A DNA stretch of 64,000 bases from Periplaneta americana (GCF_040183065.1 NC_091132.1:156958102-157022101); one strand, 5' to 3'. Positions 1 to 12,469 are shown, counted from the stretch's first letter. Notes: generated from the letters alone by a model not told the origin. Numbers and translations are program-made.

Positions 1-240
1 TAATATCAGAATTACATTGCATAAATCAACACAATAATTCCTGTAACTTCCCTACCTTTATGTAACTTGTCATAAATAAATCTCGCAATTGCATCTTTCG
101 TAAAATCATCAGCATCAGTCACTGGATATTTACGTAGTCTATGTTTTCCTGGTGTCACGAGTGGGGTCCCCTTGTGTGAATTTATCACTTTCGTGGCTGT
201 AGTTAAGCCAAGCTGTAATAACAAACAATAACATAATACT

Positions 241-1140
241 TCTAAAAATTGTTATATCATAAAATTCATGCATAATACCAACATTTACAGCTATATGAAT
301 AGAAAATGATCAACATGTTAGGTTGGGTCTACGATAGGTTTAAGTAGGCTAATATTTAGGTAATTCTCCAGAAAAGCTACAGCAAAGAAGGCATAATTTT
401 ATTTTGTTTAATTGATTTCTGTGATATTTACATAGTGATGAACACGTGGTTTTAGTGCACAGCCACAAATACTTTCAGCACAAAAATCCTTTGACACTTA
501 CCTGTATATTCTAATGCATTGTTATAGTCCCTCCCTCAAACTTGTTACTAATTGCCAATATAACATGCGAGAGGTCCAGGACGAAGAGAAATGGTTAGTT
601 TCCCAGTAGTGCGTCCTCGTCCTCTCGAGTGTTATATCTTAACAAGTACTTTGGGTGGGGTAGCTTTTCTGAAGAAACACCATATTTAATATTACTTAGA
701 CCAGTCATGAATAAATTATTCAGCCAGAGTCAACGTTCCTATGCTTTATAGAGTATGTTATATAGTTATTATATAAAACTGAATTATTTTTAAGCACCGT
801 AACAGGCCAACATTCATGTAATATTTGCTGCAATATCAAGTTAATAATTACAATATGACTTGTAATTTCTTCGGCCGATGTGGCATGTAAATTGTGATCT
901 GAACGGTTAATTTAATACCAAAAGAGAAAACTGGAAATTTACTTTCGTGCTGTTTGATTACTTGTTCGTCTAATTTGTAAATGTATTTAAGCTATCACCT
1001 ACTGCAGTATTACAGTATCTTAAATGTATTTAGTTTGGCAATATGAAAATCACTGACTTGATTAAACATTAGGCCTAACCTAAAAATTTGTTTTGTTTGA
1101 CCACAATCATGAAATTATTAGTGCAAACTCCTAAAACTGA
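241..1140. other. Intron of the transposase relic and AT-rich sequence
   Basis: No further coding signal is visible here apart from an imperfect fold-back at about 555-640, where ATAACATGCGAGAGG is mirrored by CCTCTCGAGTGTTAT. Confidence 0.4.
558..636. repeat. Imperfect inverted repeat (fold-back)
   Basis: The left arm (ATAACATGCGAGAGG...AGGACGA) and the right arm (TCGTCC TCTCGAGTGTTAT) are inverted copies with few mismatches, separated by about 20 bases. It may be a short MITE or the end of one. No target-site duplication was established. Confidence 0.4.
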
Positions 1141-1691
1141 ATACCACTTTGAAATGTATGCTTAAGAATACTTACTCCTAATAATTGTCCTATTCTGGTC
1201 GTAATTGCTGTCTCCGTTAGCATAATTCCTTCTTCATTATCTTCTTTCTTCAACTCATTATACACGTGAACTACAGATTTCTGAAGCGTACTCTAAATGC
1301 CACACATTTTCTTCCTTGGAGGAGTCACTGCAACACTATTTCATTTTTTTGACATAGTAATAAAAATCTAAACACGAAAGAAATTCATTAAAATTTGAAA
1401 TAATATTTCTATCCATTACCCACGTGCATTATCACGCCCAAGTATATTATATTCATTCGTACTTATCTGACTATTCTTGAATTATAACCACAACGTAACA
1501 CATAAAATAACTATTATGTATTAATATTAATACTAATATTAATTAATTATTAATAAGTTCGAATTTCACTATCTTCCAGTAACCGGCTGAGAAATCTAGT
1601 ACAATTTTAATTTCATGGAACTCCAGTACCGGCAAATATTGTCGATATTTGCCTCAGCTGCCAACATACCGGTTACAAAATCACTACCATT

Positions 1692-1999
1692 TATAGTATT
1701 TGTCAGTATCGAAATTCGAAACGAAGTTGGCAAAAGAAAATTCAACCTTCAAACTAGAAAATCACCATAATCCACTAGCATTTGTAGTAATGGGGGAAAA
1801 ATGGTTAGGTTTCACCCTTAGGGTATCAAGTTACCTGGTCTTCCCTATAGTATTTGTCAGTATCGAAATTCGAAACGAAGTTGGCAAAAGAAAATTCAAC
1901 CTTCAAACTAGAAAATCACCATAATCCACTAGCATTTGTAGTAATGGGGGAAAAATGGTTAGGTTTCACCCTTAGGGTATCAAGTTACCTGGTCTTCCC
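1692..1999. repeat. 154-bp perfect tandem duplication
   Basis: Bases 1692-1845 and 1846-1999 are the same by eye over the full 154 bp, and a third copy begins (TATA) and stops at 2000. Both units give the same short peptide starting MSVSKFETKLAKE, but this is not evidence of a gene. The identity suggests a very recent duplication, or an assembly effect. Confidence 0.9.
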
Positions 2000-2797
2000 T
2001 ATATGTTCCGACTCCCTCGGAACTGTTGCAAAAATGAACAGTAGGTCGGAACCTCCTGTTCCGAAATAACAGTGTTCCGACTCCGAGCTGCTCACTTGTC
2101 CAGCTGTTGCGGGCTCGCAGTACCGCGTTGCACAAGGTATGTTCCGACTCCGAGATTACAGTCGGAACGTCGGAGCTTGTTCCGATGAACCAACGACAGC
2201 TGCAGTTACACTGTACTTGAAACTCTCACGTGGTTGGAGGGGGGCGCATGGACATTGAAATCCTTGCGGTGGCGCGAACTTTAATATCAACATTTGTAAG
2301 ACTGGCCAATCATCTGTAATGTTATAGTAAGTATTCAATAATCTGTAATATTGATTCCCGCTTTATGGTTTATTTCACCATTAGTTGACTAAGTCTGTTT
2401 TATAAACATTCTACAAAGTCATAAAGTACGCATACTATTATTAATTCATTGATCAGCTGATTCTATACAAAGGTTAAAGTCGTAAATGGTAATGAGTGGT
2501 TTAGTTACAATGTCTGTATGTCGTTTGTTGAGGTTAAGTCTGACAAGCACAAGTTTTTGTGCTATCTTCTCTGTTATCAAAGAACGACAAAAATGTTGTA
2601 GCATTATTTGTTGGAAACTACCCATATAAGTACTGATTTGGAGAGCGAGGTTTAATGCGAAGTTTAAATTACACTTTGGTAAAGATGCGATTCCAACATT
2701 TTACTAACCCACTGCGTGGTTTCCAGGTTTCAGTACTGCCAATATATATCTTTTTAATTTATGAAATTGTAATATTTATTATTATTATTATTATTAC

Positions 2798-2831
<34 letters not shown>

Positions 2832-3345
2832 ACTGTGCATTAAGAAAAGTAAAATTAAAAATTAATGATTTGTTTTTATTATTATGTAATAGAGAGAACA
2901 GCAATTACATACCATATGTTTTAAATGTTATGTTATTTTTTTTTAGTTGGCTACCATGTCTTTATAACTTTATGTACGAAAACAAAGTGTTGTATTCTGT
3001 CCTTGTAGTCAACAGCTGTGTAATTACTAATATTAAGCTTTTGAGTTCTGTCCGCATGCACAGCAATTTTCCAAAATCGATTCGAATGTGCATTGCAGTG
3101 CCATCTATAGATAAGAATGTGTACTATGTCATGCCTATGAGTGCTCCAGTGTGAGCTGCATGGTGTTATTTGTCTATGGTGAAGAGGGAGGGTACTGTAC
3201 CGTTCGTTTGAACGACTCAACGACTCCGACTCATCACCACTGGTGACTGTTATTTCGGAACTGTTATTTGGAACATAGTATTTTTTTGGAACCGGAACCG
3301 TCGGAACTGTTCCGGGAAAAGAACAACTTCGCCCATCACTACGGC
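2000..3345. mobile_element. Possible hAT-like non-autonomous element
   Basis: Many copies of TTCCGAC/GTCGGAAC lie in both orientations at the two edges (2004-2180 and 3235-3325). Such crowded subterminal motifs are common in hAT elements. The right edge, read on the minus strand, starts TAGTGATGGGCGAAG, a hAT-like end. The left end is unclear: TAGTAATGGGGGAA at 1938 is a weak match, and no 8-bp target duplication was found. No transposase is visible inside. Confidence 0.35.
2766..2832. repeat. (ATT)n microsatellite
   Basis: An almost pure run of ATT/TTA triplets with one ACT interruption. Confidence 0.9.
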
Positions 3346-3550
3346 CTGGTCTAGATCACGATGGCAGTGTGTCTGGAGCAGTCATATGTTTTGCAGTGTT
3401 GCCAACACACAAATTATATCCCTGTCAGTCAAACATCTGTAAATTCGTCAAAATTAAAGAAATACGAGACCCATTCAATAATTACAAATAAAAATAAATA
3501 TTAACGCAGATTCCCTACTAATCTTGGTTTTGATAACAGAATAACAAAAA

Positions 3551-4645
3551 TGAAGCTAATAATCAATTAAAAGAGTGGCTAATACATAACAGATTTAATC
3601 TAAACATCGACAAAACAGTTTTTATTAATTTTAATCGAAATAAAACGCATAAAAACTTGCAAATATATATTGACAATCAGAATATGAAAGAAGTTGAGTG
3701 CAAAATTCTTGGGAGTATGGATTGACTTGAATTTGTCGTGGACTCAACACGTAAGCTTTCTCTCTGGAAAACTATGCAAATTATGTTATGCTTTTAGAAT
3801 TCTAACGAAAAGCATCTCTCTTCCAACTTTGAAAGTAGTCTACTATGCCCATGTACATTCCATTCTTTCATATGGTGTAATGCTTTGGGGCATGCCCTCT
3901 GAAGCAATAAAAAATATTTAAAGTTCAAAAGAAAATAATAAAAATAATAAAACAAGTTCCTATATGCACTCCAAGCAAAGAAATTTTTCAATAATTAAAT
4001 ATTTTACCACTCCCCTGCCTCTATATCCTAAAAACTGTCTGTTTTATACATAAGAATCTAAACTATTTTAAAAGGTACTCTGAAACTCACAACCATAACA
4101 CAAGAACTGCCAACAATTTGCATATAAACTGTCATACTATTACCAAAAGTCTCCACAGTACTTCTCATACAGGTACTGTATCTTTTTATATAACAAGATA
4201 CCTGGGAATATTAAACATTTAAATTATGAAGGTTTCAAAACCAGGGTAAAAACTATTCTGCTCCAGTCCATGCCGTTCAAAATCACTGATTTCTTGCATT
4301 AAAGCTATAAAGCAAAATACCTACCTTCATTACTGTTGCACATAATTTTTTTCACCAAACAATATTAATAATAATGTAGGACTATCTTGTTTTTACCTAA
4401 TGTCTGTTAATTTATTTATTAAATGTCTTGTAAACGGAAAATGTATTATATATCTTGTTATTTATTTTGTCTTTTGGTAGTTTTACTATTCTTTGAAAAC
4501 TTAAGAGTGTTAAAATTAAATTCATACTAGAAAATCTTATTTGTGTGTGTCTGTGTGTGTATTTTTTGCGTTTGTATCTAATGACGAACCTATAATCTGT
4601 AATAGATTGTACAGGAAAGGAATAAATACAATACAATACAACATG
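3551..4645 (+). mobile_element. LINE fragment: end of reverse transcriptase and 3' UTR
   Basis: Translation in shifting frames gives a typical C-terminal part of a non-LTR reverse transcriptase: NIDKT, then KFLGVWIDLNLSWTQHV, then VYYAHVHSILSYGVMLWG. A ...HNHNTRTAN stretch follows, as in CR1/jockey-type elements. The frame is broken several times, so this copy is dead. The 3' end is AATAAATACAATACAATAC, a short repeat tail, which suggests a 5'-truncated insertion. The clade is uncertain. Confidence 0.75.
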
Positions 4646-5725
4646 ATAATAATTCAACCACATGAATGCCTCTAGTTCTACAGTTGATATGTTAGGTTGG
4701 TTTACGTTCTCCCCAAACATTAAACAATGTTAAAAATGACAGCAGCTAAAACAAGTGAAAAGACGATGTAAATCGTAATTTCCGCCAGAATATCTCTCAC
4801 CCGTCCAAGTCTTTTCCCTTTCGCTACATTGAAATTCCATCAATTTCGACGGAATTTCCGTCCCGTTGGCGACACTGGTGTTTAGTTGCCACTTTCACGG
4901 CAGCTTTGATTTCTTTCGATCCAGATGTCCAAGCACAAGCAATGACATTCTCTCATGGTTACATACTTACGCAGTTTGCACATATTTGTTTCGTAAGATT
5001 ACAATTGTGGAAGAGGTAAGTTGCAAAATTTTATCTCCCATGTATATAACACAACATAAACTTCAGACTACAATATAACCGTCGTTTTGTTTTCAGTATA
5101 TCTGTTTTATTATTACCACTGTTTCGTGGCACGTTCGTGTTTGAGAAATTATAATATTAAGTAAGGGGTGGGGGATATTCCAACCTGACAAAGGACAGTT
5201 GGTTAAACAACTATCATACGATGTTTAAACTGATTTTTTACACTGATTTTTTGGTGAATATTACTTATGTCCCAGACACTATAGGAACTTGATAGAATAC
5301 CTTGAAAATGCATTGAATTTATAATACTGATCAAAGGAAGTTAATGGGATCACTGGGATAGCTGTAAGCGTACTTTATATACGAAAATTGTCGCGAGTGA
5401 ATGAAGAATACGGCTATATTTTTTTTAATGTAACAGTGGCTTTCAGTGTCGTCAACATAGTAATAATACTACACACCTCATCAAACCTAACCTAATCTCT
5501 TTCATAATATTACACATTTGAGCTAACCTAACCTGTCACACAATACAGACCTAATCTATCGTTTGCTTGTATTGCTGGCTCTGCTTCTCGTGTCAGTAAC
5601 CATCTAGTGTAAGTGGATCGTAATTCGAGAAAGGATATATTATGACGACTTTCATAATAATTACATTTAGTTCGTCCAGTATATATTTTGTGATATATTA
5701 AATTTGTTGACGTAGTAAGAAATTA
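4646..5725. other. Unannotated AT-rich stretch
   Basis: No convincing exon, RNA gene or transposon end was seen. A few CTAACCTAACC runs occur near 5480-5540 but are too short to call telomeric. Confidence 0.3.
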
Positions 5726-5726
5726 C

Positions 5727-5806
<80 letters not shown>
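5727..5806. repeat. (CA)n microsatellite
   Basis: About 80 bases of nearly pure CA dinucleotide. Confidence 0.95.
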
Positions 5807-5809
5807 GAA

Positions 5810-8330
5810 TTGAAATGTGTTGTGAATGTGATAAAAGTGTTGAAAATTGGTTTATGGCGCCACATTGACAGTGATAAAAGTGTGAATTATTCGTTCATTG
5901 GCTGGTGGATACTCTGTTTTGACCGATTTTTTAAAACACTTTACTAGCGCACGGACTATTTCGCATCTTCGAAATTGCTATAATATGTATGTGTGTTACA
6001 ATGCTGCACATTTTCCCTTTGCAAGAAGGAGCATGATACGAGAATTAAACACTGATAGAATTAGATTGGCGAGAAATAAAAAAACAAACAAAAGGAAATT
6101 ATACTGTAATCCATGAACGAAAAATCCAATACAATCGGCGCAAATTTTAGCATCCCTGATAAGTGAGAAATTACAGTCCTCTTCTTATAGTTGTTTCCTG
6201 TTGGCAAGCCCGATTCTGATATTGACATCATTAGTAATCCAGAAGTCTTTGTGATTATTTTGGAAGTGAAAATCGTTGTATTTGTAAGTAATTTGTGATA
6301 CTAGCGCAGTCTGACGGATTGTGTATATTCGCTACATTGGTATTGATTTGTTATGGAACACACCATTATTGATGCCCGCTATTCAGTGCTGTGACACGAT
6401 GCATCTAAGTATAATACAATTTTTGTCGTTCTTGCTTCTTTTTGAGACAAAAAATTGTTTTATATGAAACACTTCATAGCGTATTTTGAGAAAGCTATTG
6501 AATTAATTCCCAACGTGCGCAGTCAGTTTAAGAGACCAGTGTATTGTGATAATTATTGGGTGAAAGCATTTTAGTTTTGTCCTTAAAATGCGCACAAATT
6601 TGATCCAACAAATTTAAATTTCGTTCTGCAAAGGAATTCTAAAACGTAATGCAGTATGACAGGTTTATAAAGGTTATTGAATGAAGAGAGACAAATATCC
6701 GGGTCTTAAGCCCAGGTAGTCTGGATAGCTGACGTGTTCGAGAGGACGGGTGAGAAAACGAGAAATATAAGCATAACACACATGATTGATTTTAAAGACG
6801 TCTCGGGAAATTTGATTTCTTGTGTGTAAGTTTACCGGTTACCACTTTAAAAATGAAAGTGGGAGAGAACTATTTCTAATTTCCTGAAGAAAATGTTCCT
6901 AGTAGGACAAACGGAGTTTTTTTTATTATGTTTATTTGTATATCGTAAAATAACCTTTCTTAGGTCCTATGTTCACCGAATATTTAATTAAAATTAAATC
7001 GAAAGATTTTAAAAGTATTATTTTGAACTTAGTTTCTTTTTACCTAAAGTATCATATCGTGTTTGTACTTTTGTCTGCGGAGTTTTATATGTTTTAAATA
7101 TTTTTAACTTGAAATAATCGTTATTATTTTCGTTCTCTAGAGTATTCAGATGAAATGAGAGTGTAGAAATAGTTCTTAACCTTTTAATTTCATTTTGAGA
7201 TAAGCGTATCTTATTGTCTGCATTCTCTGAACATTTAATTAAGATTAAGTTGTATTTTAATTTTCCAAGATTGTGTTAATGTGACATGAGCTGTGTTCAT
7301 TCTACGTTCTTTGAGTTTAAACTAAAAAAATTAAACAGTAGCTCATATGTATTTTTTTCATATGTGAATAGAAACTATATACATACAATGACTTTCTGCA
7401 ACCCTACTCAGAAGTAGCCATGTGAAGGGGCTGTTCAGAGGCACACAACTTGATGCGCACTCACTACGGGTTACATTATCTGAGAATTTTTTTATAATTT
7501 GTATTTTCTATACACTGCAGTCGGTAGTCTCTTCAGACTCATTGCAGTGTAATAATTTGAAATGTTTCAGAAAAATGAATAGCTTTCATTGTTATTTAAT
7601 TTTTCACGTAATTTGGACGAAGTTACTTGCCATTAGTGCTGTCATGGAGGCCATATGTTACCATATGTCGTATGAGAACCTACAGTTTTTTTAGTTGTAA
7701 GGGGAAAAGAAAATTTTGTCCGTACAGAGCGATATAACATATGGGTATCTAAGTTTTGTGCGCGGAGATCTCTACAAATCTTAGATCATCTCTTGCTGTT
7801 TTTAATGTATTTTGTTTGATGTTCATAAACAAAAATTGATCACCTCTGCAGCACTAGAATCCAGAATTATGTAAAATAATGGTTGAAAACAAGAAGTGCT
7901 GCAAATTCACACTCCAAGATTCATGGAGACAAGTGTGCATCTATGGTAGTGTTACATGGCGTATTCTTTAAAGCAAGCTTGTTGTACAATTAAAATGTAA
8001 AGCAAAACAATTTCTTTACTTCTTCAGTATTAAAAAAGCATTAAATGTCAGTCGGAGAGATAAAGAGAGGAGGGTAAAATAAATTTCAAAAGAGAAAACA
8101 AGGGTGGGGCATATGGCCAAGAGAAAATTTACCACGACAGCACTGCTTGCCATGATACACTACCACTATCCTAGTACTGCAGCTCAACTGATATTATGAT
8201 TAGTAACTATAAGTGATAATGTAAAGAAGTTACAAAATGCTAGCTAATTTACTGCTAACTATATGCTGTATTACCTACTACATTATATAAGAGAACTATA
8301 TGATATGTAAGCAGTTGTATCCCAACCTGT
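5810..8330. other. Unannotated AT-rich stretch
   Basis: Only short chance ORFs were seen. No domain, splice-supported exon or clear repeat end was recognised in these 2.5 kb. Confidence 0.3.
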
Positions 8331-8334
8331 TCTG

Positions 8335-8408
8335 TTAACTCAGTGGTCATGGTCATGGAGGGATAAGAAGAACATCACATTCGTAGGGGTTCGAATACTG
8401 GCCAGATC
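8335..8408 (+). repeat. Possible tRNA-like SINE head relic
   Basis: AACTCAGTGGTCATGG resembles an A box and GGTTCGAATACTGGCC a B box about 50 bases later, as in tRNA-derived SINEs. The body that follows is not recognisable. Confidence 0.3.
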
Positions 8409-8586
8409 AAAAATAACTGTAAATTGTAAAATAGAATGTAAGTTAGAACAAATGAGGTGACTTAGATAGTAATAATGAGAAAAAGATAGATCTAAAAAAA
8501 TTGAGAAAATTCTATTTTCTACTAATAAAGAAGATTTAAGACGTATTTTTTTACACTTCAAAACCCCCAATTTCCACGATAGCCCA

Positions 8587-8760
8587 GGGCCCTATTCCAC
8601 AAAAGTACTCATATGGTCTAATACTTTATTAGTTATTAGTAAAAATTATTGTATAGTGAGTTATTGTAATTTCTGTTTCACAAAATAATGTACAACAGTT
8701 GTATAGTGTTAGTGACGTCATAAAAGTGTATGGCCAAAGAACAGCGGTTTGCCATATGAC
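8587..8760 (+). mobile_element. DNA-transposon end starting GGGCCCTATTCC
   Basis: The edge GGGCCCTATTCCACAAAAG is repeated in inverted orientation at 13923-13941. It could be one end of a 5.35-kb element or a solo MITE end. No matching target duplication was found on the two sides. Confidence 0.45.
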
Positions 8761-8984
8761 GTCATACCGGTACTTAGAATTAGGTTATGTTCATTCATTC
8801 ATTCATTCATTCATTTATTTTATTCCATAGATCTTACATGAGCAATGAAGCTTTAAGATGTGGAACATGTCAACATTTTACAATATTACAATTACAATTT
8901 TTACAAATTTTTATAGTTTTACAATTTAGTAATTTTCTACAATTTTTACAATTTTGTACAATTTTTTTACATTTTTTTTACATT

Positions 8985-9281
8985 TTGGCGAGATGTAGTG
9001 AGATGAGATGAGGTCCGAGGATTCGCCAAAATATTACCCGGCATTTGCCTTTTCGGTGGGGGAAACCTCGGAAAAACCCAACCAGGTAATCAAATCAAAG
9101 GGGGTAATCAAATCAAAGGGGTTGATGCCAAGGACTCGCCATAGACCATCCGGCTTCAGTCCCACGGCTGGGGAAAACCTCCGAAGAAACCAAAGTCCAA
9201 AGGGGGATCCAACCCAAGCCCGAACGCAGCTCCGGATCAGCAGCCCAGCGAGTCTGTCGACTGAGCTACATCGATGGCTCT
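8985..9281 (-). mobile_element. tRNA-derived SINE nested in the LINE 3' UTR
   Basis: Read on the minus strand it starts with an A-box-like TGTAGCTCAGTCGACAGAC and a B-box-like GGGTTGGATCC, followed by a body with TTTTCCCCAGCCGTGG and GGTTGGGTTTTTCCGAGG. That body core resembles the other SINEs of this window. An 18-base piece (GGTAATCAAATCAAAGGG) is repeated twice inside it. Confidence 0.7.
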
Positions 9282-9299
9282 ACTAAAAGTATACAATAC

Positions 9300-10020
9300 A
9301 TAGCCAATCAGATTATTAAATTTACAAACGCAAACGATCATTCATAAGTTGAGCTATATTATAATACAAAACAATTTAATTAAATTTAAGGCATAAACAA
9401 TTCAACCAGTTGTGATATACAGAAATTGATAATACATATCATGCAAACTACTTCAAATTACAAACACAAACAATTTATCAGTAGAGCTATATAGATTACT
9501 ATTCAATTTAAAGCATATACAATTCATCGGCCAAAACTATACAAATATATACAATACAAAGTAGCATACTTTCATTAAGCTATACAAATTTGTGCAATTA
9601 ATATCAAGTAAATTAATTCAATTTATAATCATAAACAATTCATCAGTTGAGCTATACATATTACCATTCAATTTACAGTAGGTCTATATACAATTCATCA
9701 GTAGAGCTACACAGACTAGTAATCATTTTAAGAACATATACAATTCATCAGCCAAACTATACAAACATATACAATCAAATTAGTTCAATTTACAAACTTA
9801 TTTTCGTTAAGCTATACAATTCATATGAAGTAGATTAATTCAATTTATAAGCTTAAACAATTCATCAGTTGACCTATACAGTATACTATTCAATTTTCAG
9901 TACATACAATTCATCAGTTATGCTAAACAAAAAATACAATACGTAGTAAACAGATTAAGTCAATATAAAAACATATTTTAGTTGAGCTATATACAATTGT
10001 ACATGTCATTTAAGTAGAAT
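9300..10020. repeat. Degenerate tandem array, ACAATTCATCAGT units
   Basis: At least nine diverged copies of a unit with CAATTCATCAGT(T)GAGCTATACA and ATTCAATTTA recur at uneven spacing. It fits an old tandem repeat in a LINE 3' UTR. Confidence 0.6.
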
Positions 10021-11570
10021 AATTCAGTTCACAAGCATAAACAATTCATCAATTGTGTAGAAGGTATGAGTATGTAGAAATTTGGTTAATTCTTTTCTGA
10101 ACCTTTTCTCGTTGTTCTTCAAATCTTTAAGATAATTAGGCAGTGCATTGAAGACTGTTATACATGAATAGCGAACTCCTTTTTTAAAACAGCTTAGACT
10201 AACAGAGGGTAGATGAAGATCTGATTTATGTCTTGTATTAAAATGATGAATGTCTTGATTAGTACTGAATTTATCTTGGTTCTTAATATACAGCACCTCC
10301 TGGGTAATAAATTCATAATTCAGGATGCAAGCAACGGTTTATCATCATTCTTATAATATTTGTGTGATTTATTGTATGAGGAATAATGATAATTGAAATA
10401 CTTTAACGTGTATTTGTCAATATTTAAACCTGATCTTTCACTTTAAGATCGCAGTCGTAATTTTCCGTAAGTAATTGCAATGTGCAATTAGTTACAATAG
10501 CAGTCGAGAGATGGTACAAGTATCCATATCCCATATTTGTTTATTACTGGACTAAGTTATTTATCTTTAAGGATTTAGAGACAAGGAAAGACATTGGGCC
10601 GAGAGAAGAAAGCTGAGCAAGTCCTTTTACTTCACTATTTTGAATGAAATGCTTCCAATATGTTGAATAAAAAAGAGCTCGGCCTCCTGCTCATGGTGAT
10701 GCAACAGCAGACATGAGGAAGTGCTTACCGTCGGTCCAATTGCTCTCTGATTAGAAAAATAATGTGAATAAAGTAATGGATTTGCTTCATGCAATGAGCG
10801 AAAGCTTCTGAAAACTGTGAGTCTGGTCAGTAGCAGACTCAGAGCAGATCGTGGCACAGTTTCACAGTCGTTGAAATTGTAGATGACGTGGGTGTGGAAG
10901 AGGGTGAAGAGGAACAAGTAAATGAAAGAGAATTTTTACGTGTAGGACGTGAAAGAAGGGAAGAAATAAAATTGCTCTTATAATAGAAAATCATTAACTC
11001 TTAAGTCATCCTTGCGATTATGACTGAAATTGCTTGCAATGAAACACCAGTTAATTTCACATTTTATAGTTTTACATTTTGCTAAAGAAATTAAATATGT
11101 TCACAACCACTTAGAATATAAAAAAGTGATATACACATATCTTTAAACACCTACATGTAAGGCCACTAACATAACATATAACTAAATTTACTGAAATAGA
11201 ATTCAAATGTGCTTCTGACTGTAATATTTTATTTAGGCCTAGTTTATGTAAAACTAAAGCACATGATAAACTCACAAATGAAATTACCTATTTATCTTGT
11301 GTTCAAAGAGTAATATTTAGTTTAGGCTTTAGAGTACACCCATTTAATTTACTTATATTTTGTAGAAAAATACTTTATAACACAATCACAGAATATGATG
11401 TGATACTTGTGTATTATTTAAGTACGCCTACTTCAGACTAACACCATTTATATAACATGTGAGTTAACCTACCTTACTATGTAAAAATAGATCATGATAC
11501 AAGTCTAATTATTATCCTTATGAACAAACACGTAGTAGTATGAAAAACAGTACAGTGTACAGTCCCGCAA

Positions 11571-11896
11571 TTATAAAACATAAAAATTAAAACTTTCATC
11601 ATTTTCAAGACAGATTTCATTTTCATTGTTGTGAGGTGCAGTGCGAGGTAGGCCTTCTTTACTTTTAAGTCTTTCAATGAGCAATCGTTCTCTCTCAAGC
11701 TGAAGCTTTGTTAATTTATATTGTTCCAACAATACTAGTCGTTGCAATTCTGTGTTGGTAAGGCTTTTAGTTTCTTCAGTTTCAGAAAAATCGTGTGTAG
11801 CTTTCTTTGAGGGCGGTGGTTTGGGTGAAGACACTGTACTACATGATGGTGATGATTCAGAATGTGCAGACTGCTGAGGCACCACACTTACAGCTT
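11571..11896 (-). CDS. Second exon-like ORF of the SANT-like transposon protein
   Basis: The ORF follows a plausible acceptor (attatttatag) and ends at TAA. It is Ser/Pro-rich at first (SESSPSCSTVSSPKPPP) and then forms a likely coiled coil rich in Leu, Glu and Arg (LVLLEQYKLTKLQLERERLL). Such a tail, a linker then a short helix, is usual for Myb/SANT-like transposon regulators. The upstream ORF at 12469-12074 has no good donor near its end, so how the two join is not clear. Confidence 0.45.
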
Positions 11897-12073
11897 CTAT
11901 AAATAATTCAATAACAACTTGTGAGGTGATAGTACTGCGAAGAATTGATTGTAGGCCTATTTTTGTGTGCAGTCCTGTACCTTGTTACGTTACATAATAG
12001 ACCTCCATCAGTTTTGTTGTAAAGTTAAAGTGAGACTTATCAAATAAATTAAATAACATAAAACTTTAATTAA

Positions 12074-12469
12074 TTATTTAGCAGTTGTAATAAAGTCAGT
12101 AGGCCTATTTGGAATTTTGTTCAATGTAGGATTTGTGTCCCCTTGTAGTAGATTGTACAGTTGTCTTTCCCAGGAATTCAGGACTATTGCTTTGTTTCCT
12201 GTTCTGTTAAGATCAGTCTTCTTTTTAAGTCTTGTTTTGATGTTATTGATTTTTTTTAGCAATTGTTTAGATGTGATAGAAGTTCCGAAATTAATTTCAT
12301 ATAGTTTCTGAATTTCCTGAATAGCTGCATTTTTTCTATTTTTTGCATCTGGTACCTGCGACTTCAGGAGAATATCCGGATATTTGCTTAGTGTTGAAGA
12401 CAGAAACACTGTTGTGCTATCAATAGATAAAGATGTTTCACTTTCTCCATCCGAATCTGTTGAATCCAT
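12074..12469 (-). CDS. Myb/SANT-like DNA-binding ORF, 131 residues
   Basis: It starts MDSTDSDGESETSLS, an acidic Ser-rich leader. Residues about 40-110 form three predicted helices with KNAAIQEIQKLYEINFG, KQLLKKINNIKTRLKKKTD and KAIVLNSWERQLYNLL, a pattern I associate with unclassified insect Myb/SANT-like proteins found with DNA transposons. It probably binds DNA in the nucleus. It lies inside the 10592-12802 element and its reading frame is open. No transposase partner was recognised between 10600 and 11500. Confidence 0.5.
   Translation of the reverse strand: MDSTDSDGESETSLSIDSTTVFLSSTLSKYPDILLKSQVPDAKNRKNAAIQEIQKLYEINFGTSITSKQLLKKINNIKTRLKKKTDLNRTGNKAIVLNSWERQLYNLLQGDTNPTLNKIPNRPTDFITTAK

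Larger units (their letters stand above)
56..1327 (-). pseudogene. Two-exon relic of a transposase-like helix-turn-helix gene
   Basis: Seen: on the minus strand an upstream exon (about 1327 to 1176) reads TPPRKKMCGI, then a TAG stop, then STLQKSVVHVYNELKKE and ...TRIGQLLG. It ends at a good donor, GGA|GTAAGT. The next exon (212 to 56) has a clear acceptor (ttgttattacag) and donor (AAAG|GTAGGG) and reads LGLTTATKVI...TPGKHRLRKYPVTDADDF. The junction is phase 0, so the frame carries straight across the intron as GQLLG-LGLTTATKVI. Known: this layout (helix-turn-helix, then a TPGKxRxRK linker and a DDFxKDAI segment) recurs in unclassified insect proteins ahead of a DDE endonuclease domain. The expected ATG reads GTG and there is one stop, so this copy looks dead. 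The DDE part would lie left of the window. The family assignment is from memory. Confidence 0.6.
8786..10330 (-). mobile_element. LINE 3' end: reverse transcriptase C-terminus, long repetitive 3' UTR and (TGAA)n tail
   Basis: Minus-strand 10296-10024 encodes a C-terminal LINE peptide (HHFNTRHKSDLHLP, then YSCITVFNALPNYLK). Downstream, 10020-9300 is a degenerate array of units containing ACAATTCATCAGTTGAGCTATA. The element ends at 8786-8812 as (TGAA)n on the minus strand. Such tails are known for L2/CR1-type LINEs. A SINE (8985-9281) sits inside the 3' UTR. The joining of these parts into one element is inferred from order and strand. Confidence 0.6.

Noticed and set aside
2655-2843. 62-residue ORF ending in an Ile-rich run
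   Set aside because: The Ile run is the translated ATT microsatellite; no coding support.
1938-3345. A complete hAT element from 1938 to 3345
   Set aside because: The supposed left end matches the right end at only about 11 of 14 bases, and the 8-base flanks differ. Kept only as a low-confidence candidate with an open left edge.
5470-5550. CTAACCTAACCT runs
   Set aside because: They resemble the insect telomere word TTAGG only by chance; there are just two or three short units and they are interrupted.
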